A stretch of DNA of 59,918 nt from contig JAJPIK010000037.1 of assembly GCA_021324795.1 (NCBI GenBank), positions 1-59,918 of the forward strand. Direction: 5' to 3'. Source of the DNA: Chloroflexota bacterium (lineage in GTDB: Bacteria > Chloroflexota > UBA6077 > FW602-bin22 > CADDYW01). Below are positions 43,572-52,489 of this stretch, piece after piece (within the stretch, counting starts at the first letter, position 1; every line of letters starts with the position of its first letter). A program made the translations under genes and the position numbers. Below the pieces are notes generated by a model. That model was given only the letters and a program-made list of their open reading frames with translations, was not told the DNA's origin and ran no database searches.

Positions 43572-44517
43572 TCTGCCCTTCCTTTCGGGCCCAGCCGCTG
43601 ACACGGAAGTAGATCACGCCAGCGATCGCCAGGACCAGTAGCATCAGCATCGACATCGCTGCCGCTTTGCCCGGAAGATACTGCTGCCAGCCCAGATTGT
43701 AGGCGAGAATCGGGAGGGTCAGTGTCTGACCATCGGGTCCTCCATTGGTCAACAAATAGATCAGATCGAAGGCGTTGAACGTCCAGATCGTGCGCAAGAC
43801 CAGAACAATCACGATAATCGGACGGAGGAGGGGAAGGGTGACAGAAAAGAGCTCCTGGAAGACCGACGCGCCCTCGATTTGCGCCACCTCGTGATATTCT
43901 ACCGGGATGGACTGGAGGCCGGCTAGCATCGCTGCCAGCATGAAGGGGTAGCCAGCCCAAACCGCCACACTGACGACCGCGGGAAGTGCGGTGTTAGCCT
44001 CCGCTAGCCAGGCAACCGGCTGCTGGATGATCCCCGACGTCATGGCAAGCCAGGTGACAAACCCGCCCTGATCGTTGAGTAGCCAGCGCCAGACGTACGC
44101 CGTGACAATAACTGGGAACGCCCACGGAACGAGGAGCAACACCCGGTAGACGCTGCGCCCAAAGATCGCCTGATCGAGCAGCAATGCACCAATCAGTCCG
44201 ACCAGAAATTGGAGGGAAACTACCGCGACGGTCCAGATCACGCTGATATCGAGTGCCGACCAAAACCCGAATGTACTATTAGTCAAAATATCAGCGTAGT
44301 TGCGCAGTCCAATGAAGCTTGTATCTGGGTAAATGAAGGACAGGTTGGTGAAGGAATAGGCGATGTTGGCGACCACTGGATAAACCAGGATTACTGCCAG
44401 GCAGACGACGGCCGGCGCCAATCCAATAACGAAGAAGTAACGGTCGACGAGCTGGGCCAGGCTCAAGCGCACGCGAGCCCGTGGAGCTAGGGTAGCATCG
44501 GAGCGAAGATCCGCCAT
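43564..44517 (-). CDS. sugar ABC importer permease, MalF/UgpA-like
   Basis: A 317-aa permease with six helices and the EAA motif VEYHEVAQIEGASVFQELFSVTLPLLRPII. The N terminus (residues 1-20) is cytoplasmic and rich in Arg. The ATG at 44517 fits a GAGG site 6-7 nt upstream better than the GTG at 44520. It lies 12 nt from the binding-protein stop and is paired with the MalG-like protein. Confidence 0.88.
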   Translation of the reverse strand: MADLRSDATLAPRARVRLSLAQLVDRYFFVIGLAPAVVCLAVILVYPVVANIAYSFTNLSFIYPDTSFIGLRNYADILTNSTFGFWSALDISVIWTVAVVSLQFLVGLIGALLLDQAIFGRSVYRVLLLVPWAFPVIVTAYVWRWLLNDQGGFVTWLAMTSGIIQQPVAWLAEANTALPAVVSVAVWAGYPFMLAAMLAGLQSIPVEYHEVAQIEGASVFQELFSVTLPLLRPIIVIVLVLRTIWTFNAFDLIYLLTNGGPDGQTLTLPILAYNLGWQQYLPGKAAAMSMLMLLVLAIAGVIYFRVSGWARKEGQNG

Positions 44518-44529
44518 CACATGCCTCGA

Positions 44530-45975
44530 TCAACGCCGAAACTGAGCGATCGCGACATTCATCCGCTTCACTTCGTCGTCGACGGCCTGTTTGACCGGAG
44601 TGTTTTTGAGAACGATCGCCTGCATCATGTCAGTAAGCCCGGGATTGGTGCCAAGGGCGACGGAATTGCTGGGATTGTAGCCGTTGAGATACCCGGCTTC
44701 GACCCCATTACTGCTGGCGTCGAGGCTGATCTTGTTGACTTCGGGGAATTGCTTCATGATCGGGTCGTCGAGAAACTGTGGGGACGCTGCGACTTCCTTG
44801 GTGACCGGGAAGACTCCCGCGATGCTGTGCAGAAACTCGAGCTCGGGCTGGAATTGGATGATGAACTTCAGGAACAGCTTGGCACCGTCGAGGTTTTTGG
44901 AGTCCTTTCCCATCGCGTAACCAATGTTGGTGGCGACTGGCTTAGGCTGGGACGTCTTGCCCGGTGGGATCATCGCTCCCAGATCCTTGACGTGCTGTGG
45001 CATCTGCTGCACCATAAACCCAAGCAGCGAAGGCCAGGTCAAGTCGTATCCGGTATCCCGGGAGAGGAACAGCTTATCCTGATCATCTTCAGTATAATTT
45101 GTCATTCCCGTGGGTCCGCCCTGCTTAATGAGCTTGGCATACATGTCGATGGCGGCATATCCCGCGTCGGTTCCAAGCTGAGGATTGCCATCTTTATCAA
45201 AGATTTCTGATCCCTGACCTCGCATCAGATAAGAAATCGGTTCGGGCGAGAGACCGTTGACTGCAAACGTGAAACCCCATTTGTTGTTCTTAGCGTCAGT
45301 TAGCGCTACGACGTTACTGAGCCATTCGTCCCAGCTTGTCGGGTTCTTCAACCCTTTGGCTTGGAGGAGATCGTTTCGATAATAAAGCATGCGAGGAAAC
45401 ACGTACTGGGGGAATCCGAAATATTTCCCCTGGTATTGCCACGACGAGAGTGGGGATTCGATGAAAAAGTTCGTTCCGCCCAGGTCTTTGACCACGTCAT
45501 CGATAGCCTCGGTCGCGCCGGCAACATATGCCGTGCCGAGCTCGTCAAAGGTGGTGTCGATCACTTCGGGCATCTGCTTTGCAGCGTGCGCCGCGATCCA
45601 ACGCTGGTGCATGTTGCCGAATCCAACGAACTCCATCTTGAAGCCCTGGGTAGGATACTTCTCGTGGAACGCCCCTCCCCACTTCTGGGTCCAATTCTGG
45701 CGCTCCGGTTGGCCCCAGGGGATCCAGAACGTCACCGGATTCCCGGCGCTAGCCACCGGCTGGCTGGCTGCAGCCGGAGTCCCCGCCGCGGCTTGTGGCG
45801 GTGCCGATGGTTTCGTGGCGGCGGACGAACCCGCCGACGACTGGGCCGGCGCGGTAGCGCTGGCTGGGGTAGCCGCCGGAGCGCCGGTTCCACAGGCTGT
45901 CACCAGGACTATGCCGCCAAGGCCAAGCCCGGCCAGCAGCCTCCGACGACTCATGACTTTTGCTGACAGTACCAT
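44530..45975 (-). CDS. sugar ABC importer solute-binding lipoprotein
   Basis: Family 1 extracellular solute-binding protein, about 481 aa. The N terminus has SRRRLLAG (Tat-like Arg pair), a hydrophobic core and lipobox VTAC, followed by an Ala/Ser/Pro-rich linker to residue 80. The mature domain begins VTFWIPWGQPERQNW and contains the typical YDLTWPSLLGF and GAMIPPGKTSQPKPV segments. The ATG at 45975 has AGGGAGGG upstream. It is the first gene of the three-gene importer. Confidence 0.88.
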   Translation of the reverse strand: MVLSAKVMSRRRLLAGLGLGGIVLVTACGTGAPAATPASATAPAQSSAGSSAATKPSAPPQAAAGTPAAASQPVASAGNPVTFWIPWGQPERQNWTQKWGGAFHEKYPTQGFKMEFVGFGNMHQRWIAAHAAKQMPEVIDTTFDELGTAYVAGATEAIDDVVKDLGGTNFFIESPLSSWQYQGKYFGFPQYVFPRMLYYRNDLLQAKGLKNPTSWDEWLSNVVALTDAKNNKWGFTFAVNGLSPEPISYLMRGQGSEIFDKDGNPQLGTDAGYAAIDMYAKLIKQGGPTGMTNYTEDDQDKLFLSRDTGYDLTWPSLLGFMVQQMPQHVKDLGAMIPPGKTSQPKPVATNIGYAMGKDSKNLDGAKLFLKFIIQFQPELEFLHSIAGVFPVTKEVAASPQFLDDPIMKQFPEVNKISLDASSNGVEAGYLNGYNPSNSVALGTNPGLTDMMQAIVLKNTPVKQAVDDEVKRMNVAIAQFRR

Positions 45976-46174
45976 CCTATTCCCTCCCTGTACATCCTCG
46001 TTTCCCACCAGGCCGCATCCTGATGGTTCTCCGGATCATCGATCAGGCAATGAACACAGTAAGGTTACACGCTAGAGACTGTATGCAACAAGCACTGAGT
46101 AGTCACCGAGCAATCGCGGACTATCCATCATGTAATCGTCGGCTGCGCATGGATCAGCGAACGAGGAGGCTCAG

Positions 46175-48421
46175 GTGGAACAAGCCGAGGTAATGCGGAC
46201 GCAGCCCCCGGCCGACCTACGCGAGAACTTCGCCTGGGTCCGCGAGGACACTTTCACCGGGCTTCTGGTGAGCGTAGGCGCCCTGCTCTGGTTCTGGATT
46301 CTGCTGTACCTGGGGGATCCCTTTCACGTCTGGCCCGGCTGGGGAACACTGCTGGCAGCTTTCACGCTCGACGTCGTCTGCTTCGCGATGCGCAGATCAC
46401 ACTACTACCGCTCCGCCTGGCTATTCGTTTTCGGTCTCTTCATTGGAGCAGTTAGCTTCAGCCTTGCGCCGAGTCCACTGCCGATCGCACCTTTCCTTTT
46501 CGTGCCCATCGTTCTGATTGCCGGTACATTGCTTGGCTCGCGGCCTGGCTTTCTCTTCGGAACTCTGGCCAGCGTACCGCTCTTCTTCGATGCCTTTCGT
46601 GGCCAGGGGCCGGCAACGGTGGACATCACAGCAAGCGCATTCGCGATTATGTGGCTGACACTCTTCGCCTCCTGGGCAACCACGCGGAACCTCTACACGA
46701 CCCTCGATTGGTCGTGGAGCGCGAGCATGCGTGCTGAAGAGAACCTTCGCGAGGCACGTATCTACCAAGGCCGGCTCGCGGCGGTCGTGCACCAGGTCGA
46801 AGACGCGAACTACCGCCTCGAGCAGGCGAATCAAGCCCTCGATTGGGCGCGGGCAGAGGCCGAGCGCGCCCGTCAGTTGAAGGCACAGTTTGCCGCCCAT
46901 GTCAGCCACGAGCTACGCACGCCGATTAACCTCGTCGTCGGATTCGCCGAACTCATGCTCAACACTCCCGAAGCCTACGGCGGGGTCGCGCTTCCCGATA
47001 CCTACCTGGCGGATCTCAGCGCCTTGAGCCGGAGTGCCCGCCATCTCCGGGCGCTGGTGGACGACATTCTGGACCTCTCACAGATCGACGCCGGCGAGAT
47101 GCCTCTGATCCGAGACATCACCGAGATCAACGCCGTGGTTCAGGAAGCCGTGGCGACTGCGCGTTCCCTGCTGGATCGCAAGGGCCTGCGGCTCGACGTC
47201 CAGCTTTGCCCGGACTTGCCGATGCTCAACGTCGATCGGTTGCGGATCCGTCAGGTACTGCTGAACCTGCTCAATAACGCGGCACGATATACGGACGCGG
47301 GATCTGTCACCGTTCGCACCTTTCGCGATCGGGATAACGTTCGGATCGAGGTGACCGATACTGGCACCGGTATCCGCCCAGCCGATCTCCAGCGCCTCTT
47401 CGAAGCGTACCACCAGGCCGACTCGTCGATCACGCGAGGGCGCGGGGGAACTGGCCTTGGGCTAGCGATCGCAAAACGGTTCGTCGAGCTACACGGCGGC
47501 CGAATCTGGGCCACAAGTGATGGTCTCGGTCGTGGCAGTACATTCACCATCTCCCTGCCCCTCCACGCCGCCGACACTCTCCTTCCTGACCAGGACGGTC
47601 CGTCCACGATACTGGAACGGGTGCGTACCTCCGCCCACTCTGCGCCGACCATTGTAGTGGTCGACGACGATCCCGCGGTCGCGGGGTTGCTCCGTCGCTA
47701 TTTGAGCGGGTATCAGGTCACCGGAACGGCATCCGAGTCCGAGGCGTTACGCCTGAGCGAAAGTATTCCAGTCCACGCGGTTGTGACCGATCTGCCCGGC
47801 CCGGAGAATCTGGACGATTGGTATCAACACTGGCTGGAGATAACTCGCGATCACGCGATCCGGGTGATCGGCTGTCCCATGCCCAGCGGCCGGCGCCTCG
47901 CGCGGGTGATGGGCCTTGCCGACTATCTGGTGAAGCCAGTGACTCGCGAGACACTCCTGGAAACGATCACCCAGTTGGGGAAGCCTGTCCGTACGGTGCT
48001 GGTAGTGGATGATCAGCCGCCGATGGTCAAATTGTTATGTCGCATGCTGCGGGCAGCGCCGGGCAGGTATCGCCTACTTCGGGCGCATTCGGGCGCCGAA
48101 GCCCTGGCGATGGCGCGTCGCTGGCGGCCGGATCTGGTGCTGCTCGATCTGCTGATGCCCGAGGTCGACGGCCTCACTGTGCTCGAGAGGCTGAAGGACG
48201 ACCCGGCGCTTCGGACGATTCCGGTGATCGCGGTCAGTGCACGTGGCGCGTTCGAGGCGATCTCTCCATCGACCTCCCGGGCGATCGCCTTAATCAACGA
48301 CCAGCCGTTCACGATCAGTCGTCTCCTGCGGACCGTGCAACAGACACTCGACACCCTTCAGCCAGCCATCCCACTCACCTCGTGCAGTCCTGAAGCGACG
48401 CCAGCAGCCGTGGACGAGTAA
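46175..48421 (+). CDS. hybrid sensor histidine kinase with two receiver domains
   Basis: A 748-aa membrane kinase. About five helices (residues 27-160) form the sensor, followed by a coiled coil. HisKA has AHVSHELRTPINLVVGF with the phosphoacceptor near H245, and the HATPase domain shows NLLNNAARY, DTGTGIRPAD and GRGGTGLGLAIAKRFVELH. Receiver 1 (about 490-605) keeps VVVDDDP, VTDLPGPEN and ADYLVKPV. Receiver 2 (about 610-735) keeps VVDDQPP and LVLLDLLMPEVDG, but the usual Lys-Pro is NDQPF, with Gln instead of Lys. The GTG start has GAGGAGG 5 nt upstream. Its 3' end overlaps the convergent gene by 47 nt. Confidence 0.88.
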   Translation: MEQAEVMRTQPPADLRENFAWVREDTFTGLLVSVGALLWFWILLYLGDPFHVWPGWGTLLAAFTLDVVCFAMRRSHYYRSAWLFVFGLFIGAVSFSLAPSPLPIAPFLFVPIVLIAGTLLGSRPGFLFGTLASVPLFFDAFRGQGPATVDITASAFAIMWLTLFASWATTRNLYTTLDWSWSASMRAEENLREARIYQGRLAAVVHQVEDANYRLEQANQALDWARAEAERARQLKAQFAAHVSHELRTPINLVVGFAELMLNTPEAYGGVALPDTYLADLSALSRSARHLRALVDDILDLSQIDAGEMPLIRDITEINAVVQEAVATARSLLDRKGLRLDVQLCPDLPMLNVDRLRIRQVLLNLLNNAARYTDAGSVTVRTFRDRDNVRIEVTDTGTGIRPADLQRLFEAYHQADSSITRGRGGTGLGLAIAKRFVELHGGRIWATSDGLGRGSTFTISLPLHAADTLLPDQDGPSTILERVRTSAHSAPTIVVVDDDPAVAGLLRRYLSGYQVTGTASESEALRLSESIPVHAVVTDLPGPENLDDWYQHWLEITRDHAIRVIGCPMPSGRRLARVMGLADYLVKPVTRETLLETITQLGKPVRTVLVVDDQPPMVKLLCRMLRAAPGRYRLLRAHSGAEALAMARRWRPDLVLLDLLMPEVDGLTVLERLKDDPALRTIPVIAVSARGAFEAISPSTSRAIALINDQPFTISRLLRTVQQTLDTLQPAIPLTSCSPEATPAAVDE

Positions 48422-49580
48422 TCGGCTTGCGAAGGAAGCCCTGAGCGCCCAGCGCCAGGGCTAGCTCGGAGTCCGCCAGGATGGTACAGACGAGGACGGG
48501 CACGCTCTGGGTCACGGGATGGTTTTTGAGTACCTGCAGGGCATCCCAGCCATCCCGACCGGGCATCATGACGTCGAGGATGATCACACTTGGCGCCTGG
48601 CTCTGCGCGAGAGCAATTCCCTCGTCGACGCTCCCCGCGCCGGCTACGGTATACCCCTGACCGCTCACAAAGCGAGTGATCATCTGAACCATATCCGGGT
48701 TATCGTCGATGACTAGTAACGGGTGGGTCTGCCTGGTCAAGCCGATCGACAGGTGCGCTCCGGCCGTCGCCTCGTCCAATGCCCAGGCACCTCTAAGAAC
48801 GCGCAGAAGGCGCTCCCCTTCAGCCCAAAGCTCGCGCGCTGGTGCCTCGCGTAGATGCTCAGTCAGGAGAACTCCTCGGTACGACACGTCGAAGCGCACC
48901 TGCGTCTCGGCTACCGAACCAGCGACCTCAATACTGCCCCCTTGCGCTCCATGGAGGACGAAGCTGGTGGCGACGATCAGCAACTGTCGGAGCATGGTGC
49001 GATTGCCCTCGACGAAAAGTCCTGATCCGGTGACGCCGCCACGGAGAGTCACTCCATTCATGCGTGCCACGCCTTCGAGAAGGCTCACGACGCCACGGAC
49101 TAGCTCGGTCAGGTCAACGGCGGTCTCCGGCCCCCGCGCGACCGCCTGAAGGTCGTCGTCCCACGAGTCGCCGCGCGTCGGACGGGCGGAGTACCGCGGG
49201 TAAACCTCGCCCCGGGAAGATTTCTCCCAGAGCACTGTCGCCAGCGCTTCGACGGCGCGACGCTGTTCCCGGTGGTATTGCGGTTGACTGAGTCCCAGCT
49301 CGCTCATCACCTGGCGGTAGGGAAGCGATTCGACGTAGCGCAGTTCGAGAATCTGATACACTCGCCCCGAGCGGTTCACCACTCGCCGGGGAAGCTCTCG
49401 ATGCAATTCGTCGATCGTATCCAGAATAGTCTGACGAAGGGCATGCGCTCGACTGACGCCGGCTGGCAAACGCGTGGGCAGTAGCTCTATCGCCAGCGGG
49501 TGCTCGCTAAGGTAGGAGAGATCGTATAAGTGATCAAGCGCGTCTTTCACCTGGTCGACGAACATCGTCGGCGTTGCCAT
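48375..49580 (-). CDS. chimeric response regulator: HTH, degenerate HATPase-like, receiver
   Basis: A 401-aa protein with a receiver at the C terminus (about 285-400; LLVIDDNPDMVQM, VIILDVMMPGRDGWDAL, GFLRKPIT, all key residues present). Residues 60-120 contain a sigma-70 region 4-like helix-turn-helix (QILELRYVESLPYRQVMSELGLSQ). Residues 150-280 look like a histidine kinase ATPase domain (GNRTMLRQLLIVATSFVLHGAQGG) that has lost the N and G boxes. No phosphoacceptor His is apparent. It may receive phosphate from the convergent hybrid kinase. It is not a standard architecture. Confidence 0.75.
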   Translation of the reverse strand: MATPTMFVDQVKDALDHLYDLSYLSEHPLAIELLPTRLPAGVSRAHALRQTILDTIDELHRELPRRVVNRSGRVYQILELRYVESLPYRQVMSELGLSQPQYHREQRRAVEALATVLWEKSSRGEVYPRYSARPTRGDSWDDDLQAVARGPETAVDLTELVRGVVSLLEGVARMNGVTLRGGVTGSGLFVEGNRTMLRQLLIVATSFVLHGAQGGSIEVAGSVAETQVRFDVSYRGVLLTEHLREAPARELWAEGERLLRVLRGAWALDEATAGAHLSIGLTRQTHPLLVIDDNPDMVQMITRFVSGQGYTVAGAGSVDEGIALAQSQAPSVIILDVMMPGRDGWDALQVLKNHPVTQSVPVLVCTILADSELALALGAQGFLRKPITRPRLLASLQDCTR

Positions 49581-49615
49581 GCTTCCCTCGTCGACGTTCT
49601 AGCTCGGTGCGTACC

Positions 49616-49648
49616 GTGGCCAGAATTGGCCACTCGATGCTGATTATA
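49616..49648 (-). promoter_or_regulatory. leader of the chimeric regulator: -10 box and palindrome
   Basis: A minus-strand TATAAT (49648-49643) lies upstream of the start at 49580. Between them is GTGGCCA-GAAT-TGGCCAC (49616-49633), a 7-bp perfect inverted repeat that could be an operator or a leader hairpin. No -35 box is evident. The rest of 49634-49819 shows no gene. Confidence 0.4.
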
Positions 49649-49819
49649 TCTAATGATGGATCCACCACTGGGTCGTCTGAGCCCATCCGTCAAACTCTCC
49701 AGCCATCACTCCAGGTTCAGAGCAAGAAGCAATTTTTTCAATCACGTGCTCTCTGTTTGTTGAGGTTGGCGAGATCGGGGATCAGCTTCGCTACGCCTTC
49801 GTTCCCCGAGTAATGATCG

Positions 49820-50830
49820 TCAGGGTCGCAGTAGGATCTTTCCCGCTTCTCCACTCAAACCAAGCTCGATGGCCTCCTTAGCTTGGGAAAGCGGAAAGGT
49901 GTGCGTGATCACCGGGCTAACGTCGAGGGTGGCGAGCCAGCGGATCGCTCGCTCGACCGCGAAGGTAGGGCCTTTAGTGCCCCGAATCGTCAGTTCCCGG
50001 AAAAACATGTCTTGGGGTTGGAAAGCCGCCTGGGACGCCGCGTCAGCGACGCCGATGATCACAACGGTCGCGCCCGGCGCGGCCATTGAGATCGCTTGCT
50101 CGATCGTCCTTGGCGTGCCTACCGCTTCGAAAACGACGTCGGCGCCGCTGCCGTCGGTGAGGTCACGGACTACCTCGGCGAGATTCCCCTCGGTCGGATC
50201 GATCACCCGATCCGCGCCAAGCTGTTCTGCCAACTTGCGCCGGTAGGCCCGAGGCTCTGACACGATTACCCGGCTGGCGCCGGACACCTTCGCCACGGCC
50301 AAAGTGAACAAGCCGATCGGACCACCACCAATCACGCAGACGCGATCGCCCGACCGCAGTTCAGAGCGATCGATCGCGCGAACTGCGCAAGCAAAGGGCT
50401 CGGTCAGCGCGCCTAGACGATCGGAGACAGTGTCGGGCAGGCGATAGACGTTCTGGGCCGGTGCGACGATCGAGGGTGCCCAGGCACCACTACGAAAGGT
50501 CACCCGGTTTTGACAGACCGGCGCCCGGCCGGAGCGGCAGAGCGCGCACTTCCCGCAGGGAGAGTTGGGGATAGCGGTAACCCGATCTCCAACCGCGAGG
50601 GTAGTAACGTTGACGCCGACTTCGCTCACCCGCCCGGCGAACTCGTGACCGAACGGACGCGGCTCATGGACCGAATTCCCGAAAATCATCCCGCTATAAA
50701 CGTGCAGGTCGGTTCCACAAATGCCACTGCAGGCAATCTCGATCCGGACGTCATCTGGTCCAAGCACCAGTGGCTCGCGCTCAACAAATCGCAGATCACG
50801 CGGGCCGAAAAGATAGGCGCACTGCATCAA
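49820..50830 (-). CDS. zinc-dependent medium-chain dehydrogenase
   Basis: A 336-aa alcohol/polyol dehydrogenase of the threonine/sorbitol dehydrogenase type. Catalytic zinc ligands appear in CSGICGTDLH and FGHEFAG, and the structural zinc site as CGKCALCRSGRAPVC. The NAD-binding motif is VIGGGPIGLFTLAVAK and a late EAVGTPRTIEQA loop follows. All metal ligands are present. It lies 15 nt downstream of the FAH-family gene on the same strand and probably oxidises a sugar acid or polyol. The substrate is unknown. Confidence 0.85.
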   Translation of the reverse strand: MMQCAYLFGPRDLRFVEREPLVLGPDDVRIEIACSGICGTDLHVYSGMIFGNSVHEPRPFGHEFAGRVSEVGVNVTTLAVGDRVTAIPNSPCGKCALCRSGRAPVCQNRVTFRSGAWAPSIVAPAQNVYRLPDTVSDRLGALTEPFACAVRAIDRSELRSGDRVCVIGGGPIGLFTLAVAKVSGASRVIVSEPRAYRRKLAEQLGADRVIDPTEGNLAEVVRDLTDGSGADVVFEAVGTPRTIEQAISMAAPGATVVIIGVADAASQAAFQPQDMFFRELTIRGTKGPTFAVERAIRWLATLDVSPVITHTFPLSQAKEAIELGLSGEAGKILLRP

Positions 50831-50845
50831 TCTCAGCCTCGAGAA

Positions 50846-51751
50846 TCACCTATTGGGGCCGATAATGGGAGTCCGAAGAACGCCAATCGATTGAATCTCT
50901 GCCTCGACCACGTCGCCGGGATGAAGGTATTCCGGTGGCTTCCGGGCGTTCCCCACGCCGCTAGGAGTGCCGGTAATGACGATGTCGCCGGGATCCAACA
51001 TAAGGTAGCGCGAGAGATCGGCGATAACCTGAGCGACTGGGAAGATCTGTTCGCGTGTATTTGAGTGTTGCTTGACAACGCCATTGACCCGCAATGAAAT
51101 ATCGAGCAATTGTGGATCGGGGATCTCATCCACCGAGACGAGCCAGGGCCCCATCGGGCAACTGCCTTGAAGATTCTTGCCAAGAAACCATTGTCCGCCA
51201 CGACCTTGCTGGACATCTCGGGCCGAGAGATCGTTGGCGATGGTATAGCCAAACACGTGACGCAGAGCATCATCGCGATTAATCCGTCGCCCGCCAATCC
51301 CAATGACGAAAGCGAGCTCAACTTCCCAATCGAGTCGGGTCGTCAGATCCGGATCGTCGACGACTGGCTGATCCGGTCCGACCACATTGGTCGATACTTT
51401 CGTAAAGTAGATCGGCCTCTCCGGCAACGGACGGGACTGGCCACCTTCCGCTACGTGCTCGGCATAATTCAACCCCAGAGCAAACACATTCTTGGCTGGA
51501 CGTGGGATTGGGGCCAGCAAACGCACGTCCGAGAGTCCGTAGCTGCTTGAGATGACGCGACCGGACCGGCATGCCTCGGCAATCGTCGAGGCTTGTCCCC
51601 AGAGCGACGGGCCGGCCTGAATGAAGTCAAGCAGAGTCGGTGGGAATGCAAGACCGAGAGCAGTACCGGCGCTCGGGAAATCCACGACCGAGCCCTCGAC
51701 TAAAGCACCCCAGGAAGCTCGTCCATTGCGCTCGAAACTCAGATAACGCAT
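50846..51751 (-). CDS. fumarylacetoacetate hydrolase-family protein
   Basis: A 301-aa FAH-fold enzyme that cleaves or decarboxylates 2-oxo acids. Characteristic segments are KNVFALGLNYAEHVAEG, RLDWEVELAFVIGIGGRRI (metal-binding Glu), NDLSARDVQQGRGGQW, GKNLQGSCPMGPWLV and GDIVITGTPSGVGNARKPPEYLHPGDVVEAEI. The ATG at 51751 has GAGGAG 8 nt upstream; the GTG at 51760 overlaps that site. With the dehydrogenase gene it suggests a catabolic route for sugar acids or aromatic-derived oxo acids. Confidence 0.88.
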   Translation of the reverse strand: MRYLSFERNGRASWGALVEGSVVDFPSAGTALGLAFPPTLLDFIQAGPSLWGQASTIAEACRSGRVISSSYGLSDVRLLAPIPRPAKNVFALGLNYAEHVAEGGQSRPLPERPIYFTKVSTNVVGPDQPVVDDPDLTTRLDWEVELAFVIGIGGRRINRDDALRHVFGYTIANDLSARDVQQGRGGQWFLGKNLQGSCPMGPWLVSVDEIPDPQLLDISLRVNGVVKQHSNTREQIFPVAQVIADLSRYLMLDPGDIVITGTPSGVGNARKPPEYLHPGDVVEAEIQSIGVLRTPIIGPNR

Positions 51752-51810
51752 GCTCGTCACTCCTCAGACGCACGCCGCTTCCTGTTTTCGCAAGCGGCAA
51801 ACTGGCTGGA

Positions 51811-51838
51811 AGTATACCATCGGCCAGCGTCAAGTCAA
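51811..51838 (-). promoter_or_regulatory. promoter of the FAH-dehydrogenase operon
   Basis: On the minus strand TTGACT (51838-51833), a 16-nt spacer and TATACT (51816-51811) are close to consensus and lie about 60 nt upstream of the ATG at 51751. Confidence 0.65.
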
Positions 51839-51934
51839 GAGCGGATAGCCGATCGGCACGGGCTAATCTGCTAAGATAGCCTCACGCGGTTCCTGGTCGC
51901 CTCGTTAGGCGAAAATCCGATCGGAGGAATGACC

Positions 51935-52489
51935 GTGAAGGTTGGCATTGCAAGCTCCATGTGGCGCGGCCTGGCTGACATGCCGTTTCCGGAGTACGTC
52001 GCCTACTGTCAGCAAGCCGGTGCCGAGGTCATCGAGCTCTCGGGTTGGCCACAGTCATATGGTGGGGGACTACGTCTCGATGCTGAAGGTCTCGAGCAGA
52101 TTCGGAAGCTAACCAGGCAGGCTGGCATCGAGGTCATCGCCATCGGCAGTCCCGACGATTTTGTCCAGCCCACTGCCGATGGGATGGCCGAGCAGGTCAA
52201 GCTCGTCAAAGGGTTCAGCTACTCACCGGTCTTGCTGTTCGTTCTGCCAACAGGTCAGGAGCTGCACGTCCACCTGCACGGACCGTCTCAGCACATGCAC
52301 ATGGCAATCGAGGTCGCGGATTTCGAAGCGACGGTGAAGCGGCTGCGCGAAACCGGCGTGAAGATTAACGGTCCAGACCGCCGAGGCGATGGCTCGGAGT
52401 TCCTCTTCTGTCAGGACCCGGACGGCAACCGGATCGAGATTACTCATCATTACACCTGGCAGCCGGCTAAATTAGTCGGCAACGGCTAA
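51935..52489 (+). CDS. chimeric protein: sugar isomerase-like N half joined to glyoxalase/VOC C part
   Basis: A 184-aa composite. Residues 1-90 (KVGIASSMWRGLADMPFPEY, GAEVIELSGWPQSYGG, GIEVIAIGSPDDFVQPT) match the first half of xylose-isomerase-like TIM barrels. From about residue 93 the sequence is VOC/glyoxalase-like: LFVLPTGQELHVHLHGP, HMAIEVADFEATVKRLRETG, CQDPDGNRIEITHH. The TIM barrel is cut after about three strands and the VOC domain lacks its first strands, so this looks like a deletion fusion. GGAGG 7 nt upstream supports the GTG at 51935. A 6-bp hairpin (51897-51912) lies in the leader. Confidence 0.65.
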   Translation: MKVGIASSMWRGLADMPFPEYVAYCQQAGAEVIELSGWPQSYGGGLRLDAEGLEQIRKLTRQAGIEVIAIGSPDDFVQPTADGMAEQVKLVKGFSYSPVLLFVLPTGQELHVHLHGPSQHMHMAIEVADFEATVKRLRETGVKINGPDRRGDGSEFLFCQDPDGNRIEITHHYTWQPAKLVGNG

